Assembly: GCF_027594745.1 (NCBI RefSeq)
Contig: NZ_CP110854.1
Span: forward strand, 1,488,001-1,552,000
From: Saprospira grandis
Lineage (GTDB): Bacteria; Bacteroidota; Bacteroidia; Chitinophagales; Saprospiraceae
Direction: 5' to 3'
DNA: 64,000 nucleotides
This document shows, piece after piece, positions 24,808 to 33,029 of the stretch. The notes under the pieces are model-generated. The model was given only the letters and a program-made list of their open reading frames with translations. It did not search any database and was not told the origin of the DNA. Position 1 is the stretch's first letter, and every line of letters starts with the position of its first letter. The translations under genes and the position numbers were made by a program.

Positions 24808-25452
24808 CTACTTCTTTCGGATCATCATCATACCGTCTCGGAGGGGTAAAAGCATAGGCTCCACCCGTTTATCTTCTCGAATCTTTTTATTTAGGGCATC
24901 GATAGCGATCGTTTTCTTTCCTTTGAGCTCCTCTTCGGCCACCTTACCGCTCCAGAGCACATTATCGATAATAATACATCCGCCGCTGCGCATTTTGGGT
25001 AAAATGAGTTCATAATAATTATCATAATTCATTTTATCGGCATCAATAAATGCCAGATCCCAGTCATCGCTTAATTGGGGGATAATATCTAGGGCGGCGC
25101 CGATGCGCAGCTCAATTTTTTGGGCCAGGTCAGCCTTCTTAAAAAAGCCATTAACGGCCTCCTCTAGCTCCTCGTTAATGTCTATGGTCAGTAGGCGTCC
25201 GCCGGGCGCCAACCCTTGAGCCAGACAAATAGCCGAATAGCCTGTAAAGGTCCCTACTTCTAAAATCTTTTTGGGGGCCAAGAGCTTGCTCAACAAAGCC
25301 AGAAAATGGCCCTGTAGCTGCCCAGAAATCATCTGGGGCATTAGTACATGCAAATGCGTATAGCGTTCTATCTCTTTGAGGATCTCATCGGGAAAAACCG
25401 CTGAATGCTGCTCGCAGTAATCTTGTATATTCTTGGGCGGAAAATCTAACAT
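24808..25452 (-). CDS. O-methyltransferase (caffeoyl-CoA/catechol type)
   Basis: The 214-residue protein fits the MTase_3 family from end to end: ILEVGTFTGYSAICLAQGL (motif I, residues about 64-82), LLTIDINEE, then DLAFIDADKMNYDNYYEL with metal-binding Asp residues, and IIIDNVLWSGKV. These enzymes methylate catechol-like hydroxyls with a divalent cation. The natural substrate in Bacteroidota is unknown. It stands alone, convergent with the previous gene and divergent from clpS. Confidence 0.9.
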   Translation of the reverse strand: MLDFPPKNIQDYCEQHSAVFPDEILKEIERYTHLHVLMPQMISGQLQGHFLALLSKLLAPKKILEVGTFTGYSAICLAQGLAPGGRLLTIDINEELEEAVNGFFKKADLAQKIELRIGAALDIIPQLSDDWDLAFIDADKMNYDNYYELILPKMRSGGCIIIDNVLWSGKVAEEELKGKKTIAIDALNKKIREDKRVEPMLLPLRDGMMMIRKK

Positions 25453-25533
25453 AAATTGCTGTTTTGTAGTGCGTTAATCTTTTTTAAGCCATTTTTAATA
25501 GCAAAAAAATTAGACATATTAGTTTAATATACG

Positions 25534-25541
25534 TATATTTG
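25534..25541 (+). promoter_or_regulatory. Putative -7 box of clpS
   Basis: TATATTTG matches TAnnTTTG and lies 43 bp before the clpS ATG in an AT-rich spacer. Confidence 0.5.
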
Positions 25542-25583
25542 ATTGAGGTCAAAATTTAGCCAAATTTAAAAATATACTACGCT

Positions 25584-25889
25584 ATGTGGAAAGAGCCAGC
25601 TATTTTTTCGCAAAGAAAAGAATATCACGAAGAGGAAGAGGTCCTATTAATGGATCCTTTAAAAGATGAAGTCAAGCTTTTGGTTTACAATGACGACCAC
25701 AACACCTTTGATTGGGTCATTGAGTCTTTTGTGGAGGTTTGTGGTCATAGCAGCATTCAGGCCGAGCAATTGAGTTATATGATTCACTTTAATGGCAAGG
25801 CGGTGGTAAAAACAGGGACCAAAGCCAAGCTAAAGCCGATGAAAGAGGCCTTGTTAGATCGGGGTTTATCGGCTGTTTTGGAGGATTAA
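25584..25889 (+). CDS. clpS: ATP-dependent Clp protease adaptor ClpS
   Basis: The 101-residue adaptor hands proteins with destabilising N-terminal residues to ClpAP or ClpCP. The core shows LLVYNDDHNTFDWVIESF (the N-degron pocket NDD), then HFNGKAVVKTGTKAKLKPM with the usual Gly-Lys-rich loop. It lacks a visible long unstructured N-terminal arm beyond about 30 residues. A terminator-like hairpin separates it from aat, 95 bp downstream on the same strand. Pairing with aat supports an N-degron module. Confidence 0.95.
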   Translation: MWKEPAIFSQRKEYHEEEEVLLMDPLKDEVKLLVYNDDHNTFDWVIESFVEVCGHSSIQAEQLSYMIHFNGKAVVKTGTKAKLKPMKEALLDRGLSAVLED

Positions 25890-25936
25890 AACGAACTACC
25901 TACTAACCTAAGTTGGACAAACATTGCAGTAATTAA

Positions 25937-25958
25937 TGGGGGCTTGGCCCCTTTTTTT
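25937..25958 (+). terminator. Terminator between clpS and aat
   Basis: The short stem GGGG-CTTGG-CCCC, flanked by a further G, is followed by seven T. Confidence 0.65.
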
Positions 25959-25984
25959 ATGAACTCAATTTAAATACAACACTT

Positions 25985-26692
25985 ATGTACAACTTTCTTT
26001 CAAATGACAACATTGACGAATTTCCGCCCATAGAAGAGGATTTGGATGGTATTGTAGCGGTTGGGGGGCAACTAACGACTGCCCGTTTGCTTTCTGCTTA
26101 TCGCAAGGGGATTTTCCCTTGGACTGCTGCCAAGCAACCTATTATGTGGTGGTCTCCGGATCCGCGGATGCTCATGCGGCCAGAGGAGGTAAAGATTAGT
26201 AAGTCCATGCGGAAAATCTTGGCCCGTGGAGACTTTAAAATCACTTTGGACACCGCCTTTGAGGAGGTGATTCGCAACTGCGCCAATATTCCCCGCCGCG
26301 GCCAGGAGGTTGCCGAGGGAGAAGAATCTGGGGCTTGGCTCTTGGAGGATATGCAAGAGGCCTACATCAACCTGCATAAGGCGGGGCATGCCCATTCTGT
26401 AGAAGCCTGGCAAGATGGCGAATTGGTTGGGGGGCTATATGGTGTAGCTGTGGGTTGGAACTTCTCTGGGGAGTCTATGTTTTCCAAGGTTTCTAATGCC
26501 TCTAAGGCGGCCTATTTGACCTTAGTGCCGCTTTTGGGCCAGCTTGGGTTTCAGTGGATTGACTGCCAGATGTACACCGAGCATTTATCCAGTCTTGGGG
26601 CTCGGCTGTATCCTCGAAAAATTTACTTAGACTTTCTTAAAGAGAATGAGCAGGAGCCTGGGATTCAGGGTTCTTGGACGCATTTGCTTTAG
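25985..26692 (+). CDS. aat: Leucyl/phenylalanyl-tRNA-protein transferase
   Basis: The 235-residue enzyme adds Leu or Phe from aminoacyl-tRNA to the N-terminus of proteins that start with Arg or Lys, which marks them for ClpS. Key stretches are AYRKGIFPW near residues 38-46, WWSPDPRML near 55, RRGQ followed by EESGAWL, and GGLYGVAVGWNFSGESMFS near 148-166. C-terminal LGARLYPRKIYLDFL also fits. Coming right after clpS, it completes both halves of the bacterial N-degron route. Confidence 0.95.
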   Translation: MYNFLSNDNIDEFPPIEEDLDGIVAVGGQLTTARLLSAYRKGIFPWTAAKQPIMWWSPDPRMLMRPEEVKISKSMRKILARGDFKITLDTAFEEVIRNCANIPRRGQEVAEGEESGAWLLEDMQEAYINLHKAGHAHSVEAWQDGELVGGLYGVAVGWNFSGESMFSKVSNASKAAYLTLVPLLGQLGFQWIDCQMYTEHLSSLGARLYPRKIYLDFLKENEQEPGIQGSWTHLL

Positions 26693-26776
26693 TTAGCTTT
26701 TGGGGCTGCCCTGGGTCGTTAATGGCTTGGTGCGGCTCATTTATTTCCCGCTCCTATTTTAACCACCATAATCAAT

Positions 26777-27622
26777 ATGAACAGAAAAGAGCGAAAACGT
26801 TTTGGTTCTGCTCAAAGCCCTTGCTTAGAGATGGGGTATGAGGCGGGGCCTCGAGAGGAACTGGTCCAGAAAGGCTTATTGGTTCTTTGGGCTAAAAATG
26901 CGGTATCTATAGAAGTAGATGGAGAGCCCTTAGCCTTGGGGCCGGATGAGCTTCTTTTTTTGGGGCCAGAACAAAGGCGGCAATTTTTGGCGATAGATGG
27001 CCTATCCTACCTACAATTTAATCCCTTATTTCACTGTATTTTGGAGCAGGACCAAGAATTGGGTTGTAAGGGGCGTCTATTTTTTTCGGCTGCAGAGCTG
27101 CCTAAAATTGCCTTATTGGGCCGATTGGGAAAAAAGATTAAGCAAACTTGGGCCGAGATCGAGGAAGAGCTGGTCCTAGAAGCGCCGCATAAGCTCAGTT
27201 TATTGCGTAGTTTGCTGCGCAACCTACTCATCTATGCCAACCGCCTTTATTTGGAAAACCACCAAAAAGCGGCAGAAAAATGGCCACAGGAAGAGCTGGT
27301 TCGAGAATTTTATTATTTGGTCAATCAGCATTTTAGAGAAAAGACCAAAGTGAGTGATTATGCCAAATTGCTACATCGCTCGCCCAAAACGCTGAGCAAT
27401 CTGCTCAAGGAATTGGGCCATAAAAGTCCGCAGCAGTATATTCAAGAAAGAAGAACCCTAGAAGCTCGGCGTTTACTTATTTACAGTAATAAATCAATAG
27501 CTGAAATTAGCAGCGAATTGGGCTTTGAGGAAAAGCGCAGTTTCAGCCGTTTTTTTAAGCAGCAAACCCAATTCTCCCCCACTGAGTTTAGGCGGCAAAA
27601 AGGAAATATGGCTACATCTTAG
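26777..27622 (+). CDS. AraC-family transcriptional regulator
   Basis: The 281-residue protein has an N-terminal sensing region without a recognised ligand motif. A C-terminal pair of helix-turn-helix units follows from about residue 180 (KVSDYAKLLHRSPKTLSNLL, then KSIAEISSELGFEEKRSFSR), ending RFFKQQTQFSPTEFRRQ as in AraC/XylS proteins. The OsmC gene follows by 79 bp on the same strand and is a candidate target, though this is inference from position. Confidence 0.9.
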   Translation: MNRKERKRFGSAQSPCLEMGYEAGPREELVQKGLLVLWAKNAVSIEVDGEPLALGPDELLFLGPEQRRQFLAIDGLSYLQFNPLFHCILEQDQELGCKGRLFFSAAELPKIALLGRLGKKIKQTWAEIEEELVLEAPHKLSLLRSLLRNLLIYANRLYLENHQKAAEKWPQEELVREFYYLVNQHFREKTKVSDYAKLLHRSPKTLSNLLKELGHKSPQQYIQERRTLEARRLLIYSNKSIAEISSELGFEEKRSFSRFFKQQTQFSPTEFRRQKGNMATS

Positions 27623-27701
27623 GGAAAAACGGTCTTTTTTTTCGTTCAGCAATCTGTTTACTTTGCAGTATACAAGTATTACTATTAAAAGCATTCATCT
27701 A

Positions 27702-28121
27702 ATGAGCGTAAAAATTGAAATCAGTAATGAGGGAAGCCACTTTGTCTCTAATGTGCACAATGGCCAAGTAGACATGCAGTTGGATCTTCCGATGGCGGCT
27801 GGCGCCCCTTATAGTGGTTATTCTCCAGTAGATTTATTATTGTCTAGTATTGCCTATTGCAAGCTGGCCACGGTTCGTTTTATTGCCATGAAAAACCAAT
27901 GGAAGCTAGAGAAAATCACGGCTCAATTGGAGATGAAAGAGGACATGACTGGCGAGCTTCCTGAAACCAGCGTAAGTATGAAGATGCAGATTCAGGGAGA
28001 ATTGAAGGAAGAACAGAAAGCCCAGCTTTTGGCTGCGGCTAATCACTGCCATGTTCATCAGCTTTTGGAGGGTAATTGGAAAATTGAAGACATCCAGTTA
28101 GAATCGGAAGTCTTGAGTTAG
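27702..28121 (+). CDS. OsmC-family peroxidase-like protein
   Basis: I start at the ATG at 27702 (MSVKIEISNEGSHFVSNVHN, 139 residues); the longer frame runs back into the AraC gene. The OsmC fold carries two redox cysteines, Cys53 in LLLSSIAYCKLATVRF and Cys116 in AANHCHVHQLL, as in enzymes that reduce organic hydroperoxides. The protein is cytoplasmic and works as a dimer in characterised relatives. A TACTTTG promoter-like box lies about 45 bp upstream. Confidence 0.88.
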   Translation: MSVKIEISNEGSHFVSNVHNGQVDMQLDLPMAAGAPYSGYSPVDLLLSSIAYCKLATVRFIAMKNQWKLEKITAQLEMKEDMTGELPETSVSMKMQIQGELKEEQKAQLLAAANHCHVHQLLEGNWKIEDIQLESEVLS

Positions 28122-28202
28122 ATACTCATCTAAAAATGTAGCTATTTTGGATAAGGTCCTATAACAGTTGATGTTGTAGGGCTTTTTTTTGATGTAAAAA
28201 AG

Positions 28203-28238
28203 CCTCAGCTTCTGGATTAGAAGCTGGGGTATTTTTTT
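28203..28238 (+). terminator. Terminator after the OsmC gene
   Basis: The stem CCTCAGCTTCT/AGAAGCTGGGG is followed by TATTTTTTTT. A weaker hairpin with its own T run precedes it at about 28155-28190. Confidence 0.8.
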
Positions 28239-28321
28239 TCTGTTTTTGTCATAAAAATGTCAAAATAAAAAATCCAAGAAAGGAGGAGAGCCGTAACTAG
28301 ACTAAAATAAAAAGCCCTGCT

Positions 28322-28756
28322 ATGAAAAAATGGATCTTTAGAATTATATGGAGCAGCCTGGCGGTCTCCTTCCTTCTTTTTTCGGCCCTAGTCATCCATA
28401 TTTATATGGTGATGGGACCTTCTAACATGAAATATCATAATAGCAAGCCCCTACAGCTTTCTCGGATTGACTTTGAGGGCCCTAAAAATGATAGTTTATT
28501 TCATTTGGCGGAGAGTGAAGTGCGCAAGACGGCTGGGGTACAGCATGCTTTTTTGAACAAATCGCATGGCACCCTAGCCTATGGATACGCTCCGGGAGAA
28601 GTAGACCCCAAGGCTGTTTTTGCCAAAATTGAGCAGCTACCGATTCGGCCCAAAATGTATGTGGTAGACAAAGAGCAGCTGGCCAATGGTTGTCCAGTTT
28701 TGGATAAAAGTTCTTTTAGCTATCGGCTAGGCGCCTTGATTCAATCCTTCTTTTAG
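28322..28756 (+). CDS. Membrane-anchored hypothetical protein
   Basis: The 144-residue protein has one N-terminal membrane helix (about residues 5-30, FRIIWSSLAVSFLLFSALVI) and a domain of about 90 residues outside. The pattern SEVRKTAGVQHAFLNKSHGT then GEVDPKAVFAKIEQL recalls the beta-alpha-beta fold of heavy-metal-associated domains, but the CxxC metal site is absent. The fold is inferred; function is unknown. Repeat copy K follows. Confidence 0.6.
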   Translation: MKKWIFRIIWSSLAVSFLLFSALVIHIYMVMGPSNMKYHNSKPLQLSRIDFEGPKNDSLFHLAESEVRKTAGVQHAFLNKSHGTLAYGYAPGEVDPKAVFAKIEQLPIRPKMYVVDKEQLANGCPVLDKSSFSYRLGALIQSFF

Positions 28757-28790
28757 GCAGGGAAAAAAGCCGGGCCTGAAAATGGTCCAT

Positions 28791-28938
28791 GGCCCAGCGC
28801 TGCGCAGCGGTGGCCGCAGGCCAGACCGAGCAAAACGAGCGCTAGCGAAGTTTTGCGAAGGGCCGAGCAGACCTGCGAGCCGCGCAGCATAGCGGCGGCC
28901 GAGCTAGGCGAAGCCTAGCCGGCCGCGGGCCCCAAAAA
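28791..28938 (+). repeat. Structured intergenic repeat, copy K (type III)
   Basis: Outer stem GGCCC/GGGCC; head GGCCCAGCGCTGCG; hairpin 1 GTGGCCGCAGGCCAGACC; long hairpin 2 (GCAAAAC..GTTTTGC); linker AGGGCCGAGCAGACCTGCGA; a large hairpin 3 (GGCCGAGCTAGGC..GCCTAGCCGGCC); tail GCGGGCCCCAAAAAAA. The tail is 81 bp before the globin-like gene in the same orientation. Confidence 0.85.
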
Positions 28939-29018
28939 AAATGAATTAACTACATATAGCATTGCCGCTCCTCTAATGGCAGACTATTTTTTATTTATCA
29001 CTGTTTAATCCTTATTTT

Positions 29019-29582
29019 ATGACAAAGTATTTAAATGGTTTTCTCTTTGCCGTATTGGCCTTAGCCCTTTTTATGGGCTCTTGTAAAGAAGATGACACCG
29101 ATGACAACACGAATGACGAGCCAACGCTTTATGAGCGAGTTGGTGGAACAACCATGGTTGCAGACCCCAACAACTCTAGTCAAATGATTGAGCAAGGTTA
29201 TTTGACCCTGCGCTCGGTAGTCGATTCTGCAATTTTTGTGATTGCTGCCGATACGGTAATGGCGCCTTATTTTCAGGTTTTGCTTACGGAAGTAGGCAAT
29301 GGCGATCTGTCTGGCGTTACCGCATTGAGTGCTAGTTTGACTAACTTTATGGCCGTAGCTACTGGAGCAGAAAACTTTAGTTATAATGGCCGCGATATGG
29401 TCACTGCTCACGATCCCGCCCAATATAACCGCATGGGACTCGCTGCAGACGATGCTGCCTATGACGCCTTTATTGCGGATGTGGGAACGGCCCTTGGGCA
29501 AAATGGCGTAACCGATACAGCGCTTATCAATGATTTGGTAGCTTTGTTGGAAACCCTACGTTCTGATATCGTTCAGCGATAG
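29019..29582 (+). CDS. Lipoprotein with a group 1 truncated-globin-like domain
   Basis: The 187-residue protein has a lipoprotein signal peptide (lipobox LFMGSC, Cys22) and an Asp-rich linker. From residue 37 it follows the truncated-hemoglobin pattern: LYERVGG, then MAPYFQ, a FMAVATGAENFSYNGRDM segment and His131 in MVTAHDP as candidate proximal heme ligand, ending in a helix DLVALLETLRSDIV. If correct, this is a globin held at the periplasmic or outer membrane face. Heme binding is inferred; the domain is longer than a minimal truncated globin by an insertion near residues 48-60. Confidence 0.7.
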   Translation: MTKYLNGFLFAVLALALFMGSCKEDDTDDNTNDEPTLYERVGGTTMVADPNNSSQMIEQGYLTLRSVVDSAIFVIAADTVMAPYFQVLLTEVGNGDLSGVTALSASLTNFMAVATGAENFSYNGRDMVTAHDPAQYNRMGLAADDAAYDAFIADVGTALGQNGVTDTALINDLVALLETLRSDIVQR

Positions 29583-29608
29583 AAATCAGATTTTCATAGA
29601 TTGTTAGG

Positions 29609-29637
29609 AGCCTCGGCCAGTTGGTCGGGGCTTTTTT
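29609..29637 (+). terminator. Terminator after the globin-like lipoprotein gene
   Basis: The 10-bp stem AGCCTCGGCC/GGTCGGGGCT with loop AGTT is followed by seven T. Confidence 0.85.
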
Positions 29638-30072
29638 TGGCTATAAATTTGCTGTAAAAAGCCGTCTAAGCCCCCTTTTTCTGGGAAAAGTCAAGTTTTT
29701 TTTAAAAAAAGTGAAAAAAGTTCTGTTTTAGAGTTCACAACTTGGCCAAAACTTGCATTAAGGTCGTATAAACCAAACACTTTTTATGGATAAAGATCTG
29801 TACACACCTTAATGCCTCCTCTGGAACCATTATTCTACACAATAAACAAACTTCCCTCCCTTTGACACTTTTCCTTGATGAGGTCTTTATCAATGCTCTG
29901 TAATCCCAACCACCCCATTCCCCTTTTTGCTTGAGAATCCCCGTTCTCTACCCATCAAAAAATGGCAATAATCTATTTAGGTTATCTGCCCTTTTTTGTG
30001 TTTGTACCTAAGGGTTCTGTATTTATGAAGCTTAGAAAAAAGCGTATCTTGTTTTAAACAAACTTACTGCAG
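29638..30072. other. AT-rich intergenic stretch without a recognised feature
   Basis: These 435 bp are AT rich, with no convincing reading frame, no copy of the 23-member repeat family and no RNA gene I can fold. Promoter elements for the gene at 30073 are probably here, but no clear TAnnTTTG box stands out. Confidence 0.5.
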
Positions 30073-30897
30073 ATGATACGCTTACTTTCTTTTCTATTTA
30101 TGCTGGGGCTCCTTTCTCCTTTGGTGGCCCAGAACAACGCCTCTATTTATGATCATTTTTTGCCAGGCCAAAGCTATCTGCTCATGGCCGATAAGGTCAA
30201 TTTGCGGCAACAACCTAGTTTGCAAGCCAAGGTTTTGCAAAGAGCGCCCATTGGCAGCGCAGTAGAAATCATTAGCAAATCGGATAAGCAGCTTCGGTTG
30301 AAGGGGATGACGGCCCCCTGGTATTTGGTCCTTTATAAAGGGCAGAAAGCCTTTGTTTGGGGCGGATTACTGGCTTTGGGCCAAGCATCCCTCCAAGATG
30401 GCCGCCAATTACTGTATGGTTATGAGCGGATGGAGCTCCGCAAAGAGGGCCAAATAGAAAACCGGCAGTTTTGGTTGGGCCTGCGCTTGGTCCAAAACAA
30501 TAAAGAATTGCAGCATCTATCTATAAAGGCTATGGGCAACCTACAAACTAGCCTGAGCTTTAGGCTAGATGATCACCGTGGCCTAGAGCAGCTAGAGCAT
30601 ATTATTGAGTTTTCTTTTAGCGATGGCTATTGTGGTGGGACCAATGGGATGCAAACGGTTTTTCTTCAAAAACAGCGGCTCTATGCCTTGCCCCCCCTTT
30701 ATAGTGGTTCCGACCTCCCCGTTTTCCAACATCAATACTTTGTTTACCCTAAGGAGCATCAAAAAAGCGCCAACCTACTCATTTTCAAAAATGAGTCTGG
30801 AGAATATGATGATGCCACAGGACAACCGCAGTACGATCAGCAAAGCAGTACTGACTTTTTATGGAATGGCCGAGTTCTTCTGCCCCTAAAACCTTAA
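30073..30897 (+). CDS. Secreted protein with bacterial SH3-like domain
   Basis: The 274-residue protein has a signal peptide cut after SPLVAQ. Residues about 30-90 match an SH3b/SH3_3 domain: SYLLMADKVNLRQQPSLQAK, VLQRAPIGSAVEII, WYLVLYKGQKAFVWGGLLA. Such domains usually bind peptidoglycan or cell-wall peptides. The rest (about 100-274) is unassigned and contains one CGGTNG stretch. Its stop lies 5 bp before the ATG of ggt, so the two genes are very likely one operon. Confidence 0.75.
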   Translation: MIRLLSFLFMLGLLSPLVAQNNASIYDHFLPGQSYLLMADKVNLRQQPSLQAKVLQRAPIGSAVEIISKSDKQLRLKGMTAPWYLVLYKGQKAFVWGGLLALGQASLQDGRQLLYGYERMELRKEGQIENRQFWLGLRLVQNNKELQHLSIKAMGNLQTSLSFRLDDHRGLEQLEHIIEFSFSDGYCGGTNGMQTVFLQKQRLYALPPLYSGSDLPVFQHQYFVYPKEHQKSANLLIFKNESGEYDDATGQPQYDQQSSTDFLWNGRVLLPLKP

Positions 30898-30902
30898 CCC
30901 CA

Positions 30903-32585
30903 ATGCGCTATTTAGCTTATTTTTTGCTGCTTTGCGCCTTCTTTTCTTGCCAAAACAGCTATCAGGAATTTAAACAATTGGAGGGCGAAAAAGCCATGCT
31001 GGTTTCGGCCCACCCCATAGCTTCTTTGGCGGGCAAAAAAGTGCTTAAGGCAGGCGGGAACGCCATCGATGCCGCCGTGGCCGTTCATTTTATGCTGGCC
31101 GTGGTCTATCCAGAAGCGGGCAATATTGGCGGGGGCGGCTTTATGATTTTTCGCCCAGCCCAGGGACCCGTACAAAGCTTAGATTTTAGAGAAACCGCCC
31201 CTGCCCTAGCCTATCGAGATATGTATTTAGATAGCCTAGGCCAAGCTAATGATAGCCTCAGCCGATTAGGGGCGCTCTCGGTGGGGGTGCCCGGCTCGGT
31301 GGCCGGACTCTTTGAGGCCCATCAAAAATATGGGAAGCTTCCTTGGGCCAAATTGATTGCCCCCGCTATTGAAGTAGCAGAAAAAGGCTATATCTTGTCT
31401 GCTTCGGCAGCTAAGCGCCTAAATGAAAAGCTGCCCGAAATGAGAAAGGTCAATCGCTACCCAATGCCTTTTATGCAAAAAGAAAGCTGGGCAGCAGGCG
31501 ATCGCATTGTCCAAAAAGAATTGGCCCAAACCCTAAAACGCATCCAAAAAGAAGGGCGAGATGGCTTTTATAAGGGGGAAACCGCAGCCCTTTTCTTGGC
31601 CGAAATGCAGGCGGCGGGCGGCTTGATTCAGGCCGAAGACCTAGACAACTACCAGCCCAAATGGCGAAGCCCCATCCAGTTTAATTATAAAAAGAACTAT
31701 ACCATTTATAGCATGCCGCCGCCCTCTAGTGGAGGCATCGCCCTGGCCCAACTGCTGCAAATGGTAGAGGATTATCCCCTCAAGCAAATGGGCTTTCAAT
31801 CAACTCGAGCGGTGCATTTAATGGTAGAAGCCGAACGCCGAGTCTATAGCGATAGAGCCAAACATTTGGGCGATACTGACTTTTATCCCGTACCAATTGA
31901 GGCCCTAACCGATAAGACTTATGCCAAAAATAGAATGCGGTCCTTTTCTTACCAAAAAGCCAGTCCAAGCGAAAAAATTCAGGCGGGACAGCCTAAAAAA
32001 GTGGCGGAGGAAACCACCCATTATTCTATTGTTGATGAGGCCGGCAATGCGGTTTCGATTACCACCACCCTCAACGGCAATTTTGGCAGCAAATTGATGG
32101 TCCAAGGGGCGGGCTTTTTCCTAAACAACGAGATGGATGATTTTAGCGCAAAACCAGGCCACCCCAATATGTTCGGCCTTTTGGGCAGCCAAGCCAATGC
32201 CATTGCCCCCAAAAAACGGATGCTCAGCTCCATGACGCCCACTATTGTCGATAAAGATGGGGAGCTTTTTATGGTTTTGGGCAGCCCCGGCGGCTCCACC
32301 ATTATCACTTCTGTTTTTCAGGTCCTCCTCAATGTCATTGAGTTTGAGCAAGATTTGCCCAGCGCCGTTCAAGCCCCTCGTTTTCATCATCAGTGGCTAC
32401 CCGATCAGATTTATATTGAAGCGGGGGCCATTCCAGAAAGCGAACAAGAGCAGCTCAAAAAAATGGGCCATCAATTTAAGTTGCGGGAGCCTATTGGCCG
32501 TGTAGATGCCATTATTCGCTTGCCCAATGGAAAATGGCAGGGTGCTGCCGACCAAAGAGGCAATGATAGCGCTGCAGGCTACTAA
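30903..32585 (+). CDS. ggt: Gamma-glutamyltransferase (lipoprotein)
   Basis: I start at the ATG at 30903 (MRYLAYFLLLCAFFSCQ, 560 residues), which gives a lipoprotein signal peptide with Cys16. The enzyme hydrolyses or transfers the gamma-glutamyl group of glutathione in the periplasm. Family motifs are HPIASLAGKKVLKAGGNAID, DFRETAP near residue 98, SMPPPSSGGIALAQ, and the autoprocessing site before Thr371 in TTHYSIVDEAGNAV. LGSPGGSTI follows. Cleavage there would give large and small subunits. The lipid anchor is unusual compared with soluble Ggt of E. coli but common in this phylum. Confidence 0.93.
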   Translation: MRYLAYFLLLCAFFSCQNSYQEFKQLEGEKAMLVSAHPIASLAGKKVLKAGGNAIDAAVAVHFMLAVVYPEAGNIGGGGFMIFRPAQGPVQSLDFRETAPALAYRDMYLDSLGQANDSLSRLGALSVGVPGSVAGLFEAHQKYGKLPWAKLIAPAIEVAEKGYILSASAAKRLNEKLPEMRKVNRYPMPFMQKESWAAGDRIVQKELAQTLKRIQKEGRDGFYKGETAALFLAEMQAAGGLIQAEDLDNYQPKWRSPIQFNYKKNYTIYSMPPPSSGGIALAQLLQMVEDYPLKQMGFQSTRAVHLMVEAERRVYSDRAKHLGDTDFYPVPIEALTDKTYAKNRMRSFSYQKASPSEKIQAGQPKKVAEETTHYSIVDEAGNAVSITTTLNGNFGSKLMVQGAGFFLNNEMDDFSAKPGHPNMFGLLGSQANAIAPKKRMLSSMTPTIVDKDGELFMVLGSPGGSTIITSVFQVLLNVIEFEQDLPSAVQAPRFHHQWLPDQIYIEAGAIPESEQEQLKKMGHQFKLREPIGRVDAIIRLPNGKWQGAADQRGNDSAAGY

Positions 32586-32601
32586 TCCCGATGATTTTTT
32601 C

Positions 32602-32726
32602 TTTTTGGGGCTGCCCCGCCCTGCGGGCGGGTCGCTCCCCTCTGGGCTCGCAGGTCTGCTCGGCCCTGCAGCCGCCTGCGGCGGCTTTGGTCTGCCGCTT
32701 CGCGGCACCCGCCGGGCAGCTCAGCC
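32602..32726 (-). repeat. Structured intergenic repeat, copy L (type II)
   Basis: On the minus strand: outer stem GGCTG/CAGCC, hairpin 2 GCCGCCGCAGGCGGC, linker AGGGCCGAGCAGACCTGCGA, hairpin 3 CCGCCCGCAGGGCGG, tail GGGGCAGCCCCAAAAAG. Hairpin 1 is altered (GTGCCGCGAAGCGGCAGACC). The tail is 17 bp from the ggt stop. It is head-to-head with copy M. Confidence 0.82.
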
Positions 32727-32813
32727 GACGGCCCTTCGGGCCTTTTTACTGCCCGCCCCCCCCCTAAAATTCACTGCCGAAGAAGAAAACCAAAAGAAAA
32801 AAGACCGTTGAGC

Positions 32814-32952
32814 GGCCTAGCGATGTGAAAGGGTGGCTGCTAGGCCAGACCAAGCAAAACGAGCGATAGCGAAGTTTTGCGAAGGGCCGAGCAGACCTGC
32901 GAGCCCTGAAACGTAGCGCCGACGACCAAAGGGAGACGGAGGCCCCAAAAAA
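32814..32952 (+). repeat. Structured intergenic repeat, copy M (type I)
   Basis: Outer stem GGCCT/AGGCC; head GGCCTAGCGATGTGAAAG; hairpin 1 GTGGCTGCTAGGCCAGACC (imperfect); long hairpin 2 (GCAAAAC..GTTTTGC); linker AGGGCCGAGCAGACCTGCGA; tail GGAGGCCCCAAAAAA. The tail is 78 bp before the thioredoxin-fold gene in the same orientation. Confidence 0.85.
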
Positions 32953-33029
32953 TAATAAAACAACTTCCTTTTGGCCCTAACCTTGACTAAAAGACAGCAT
33001 TAAGCAGTACGCATTAAACCACAACCGCT

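Noticed and set aside
28322..28756. Heavy-metal-binding (HMA) protein
   Set aside because: The fold may be similar, but the CxxC site is missing, so I left it hypothetical.
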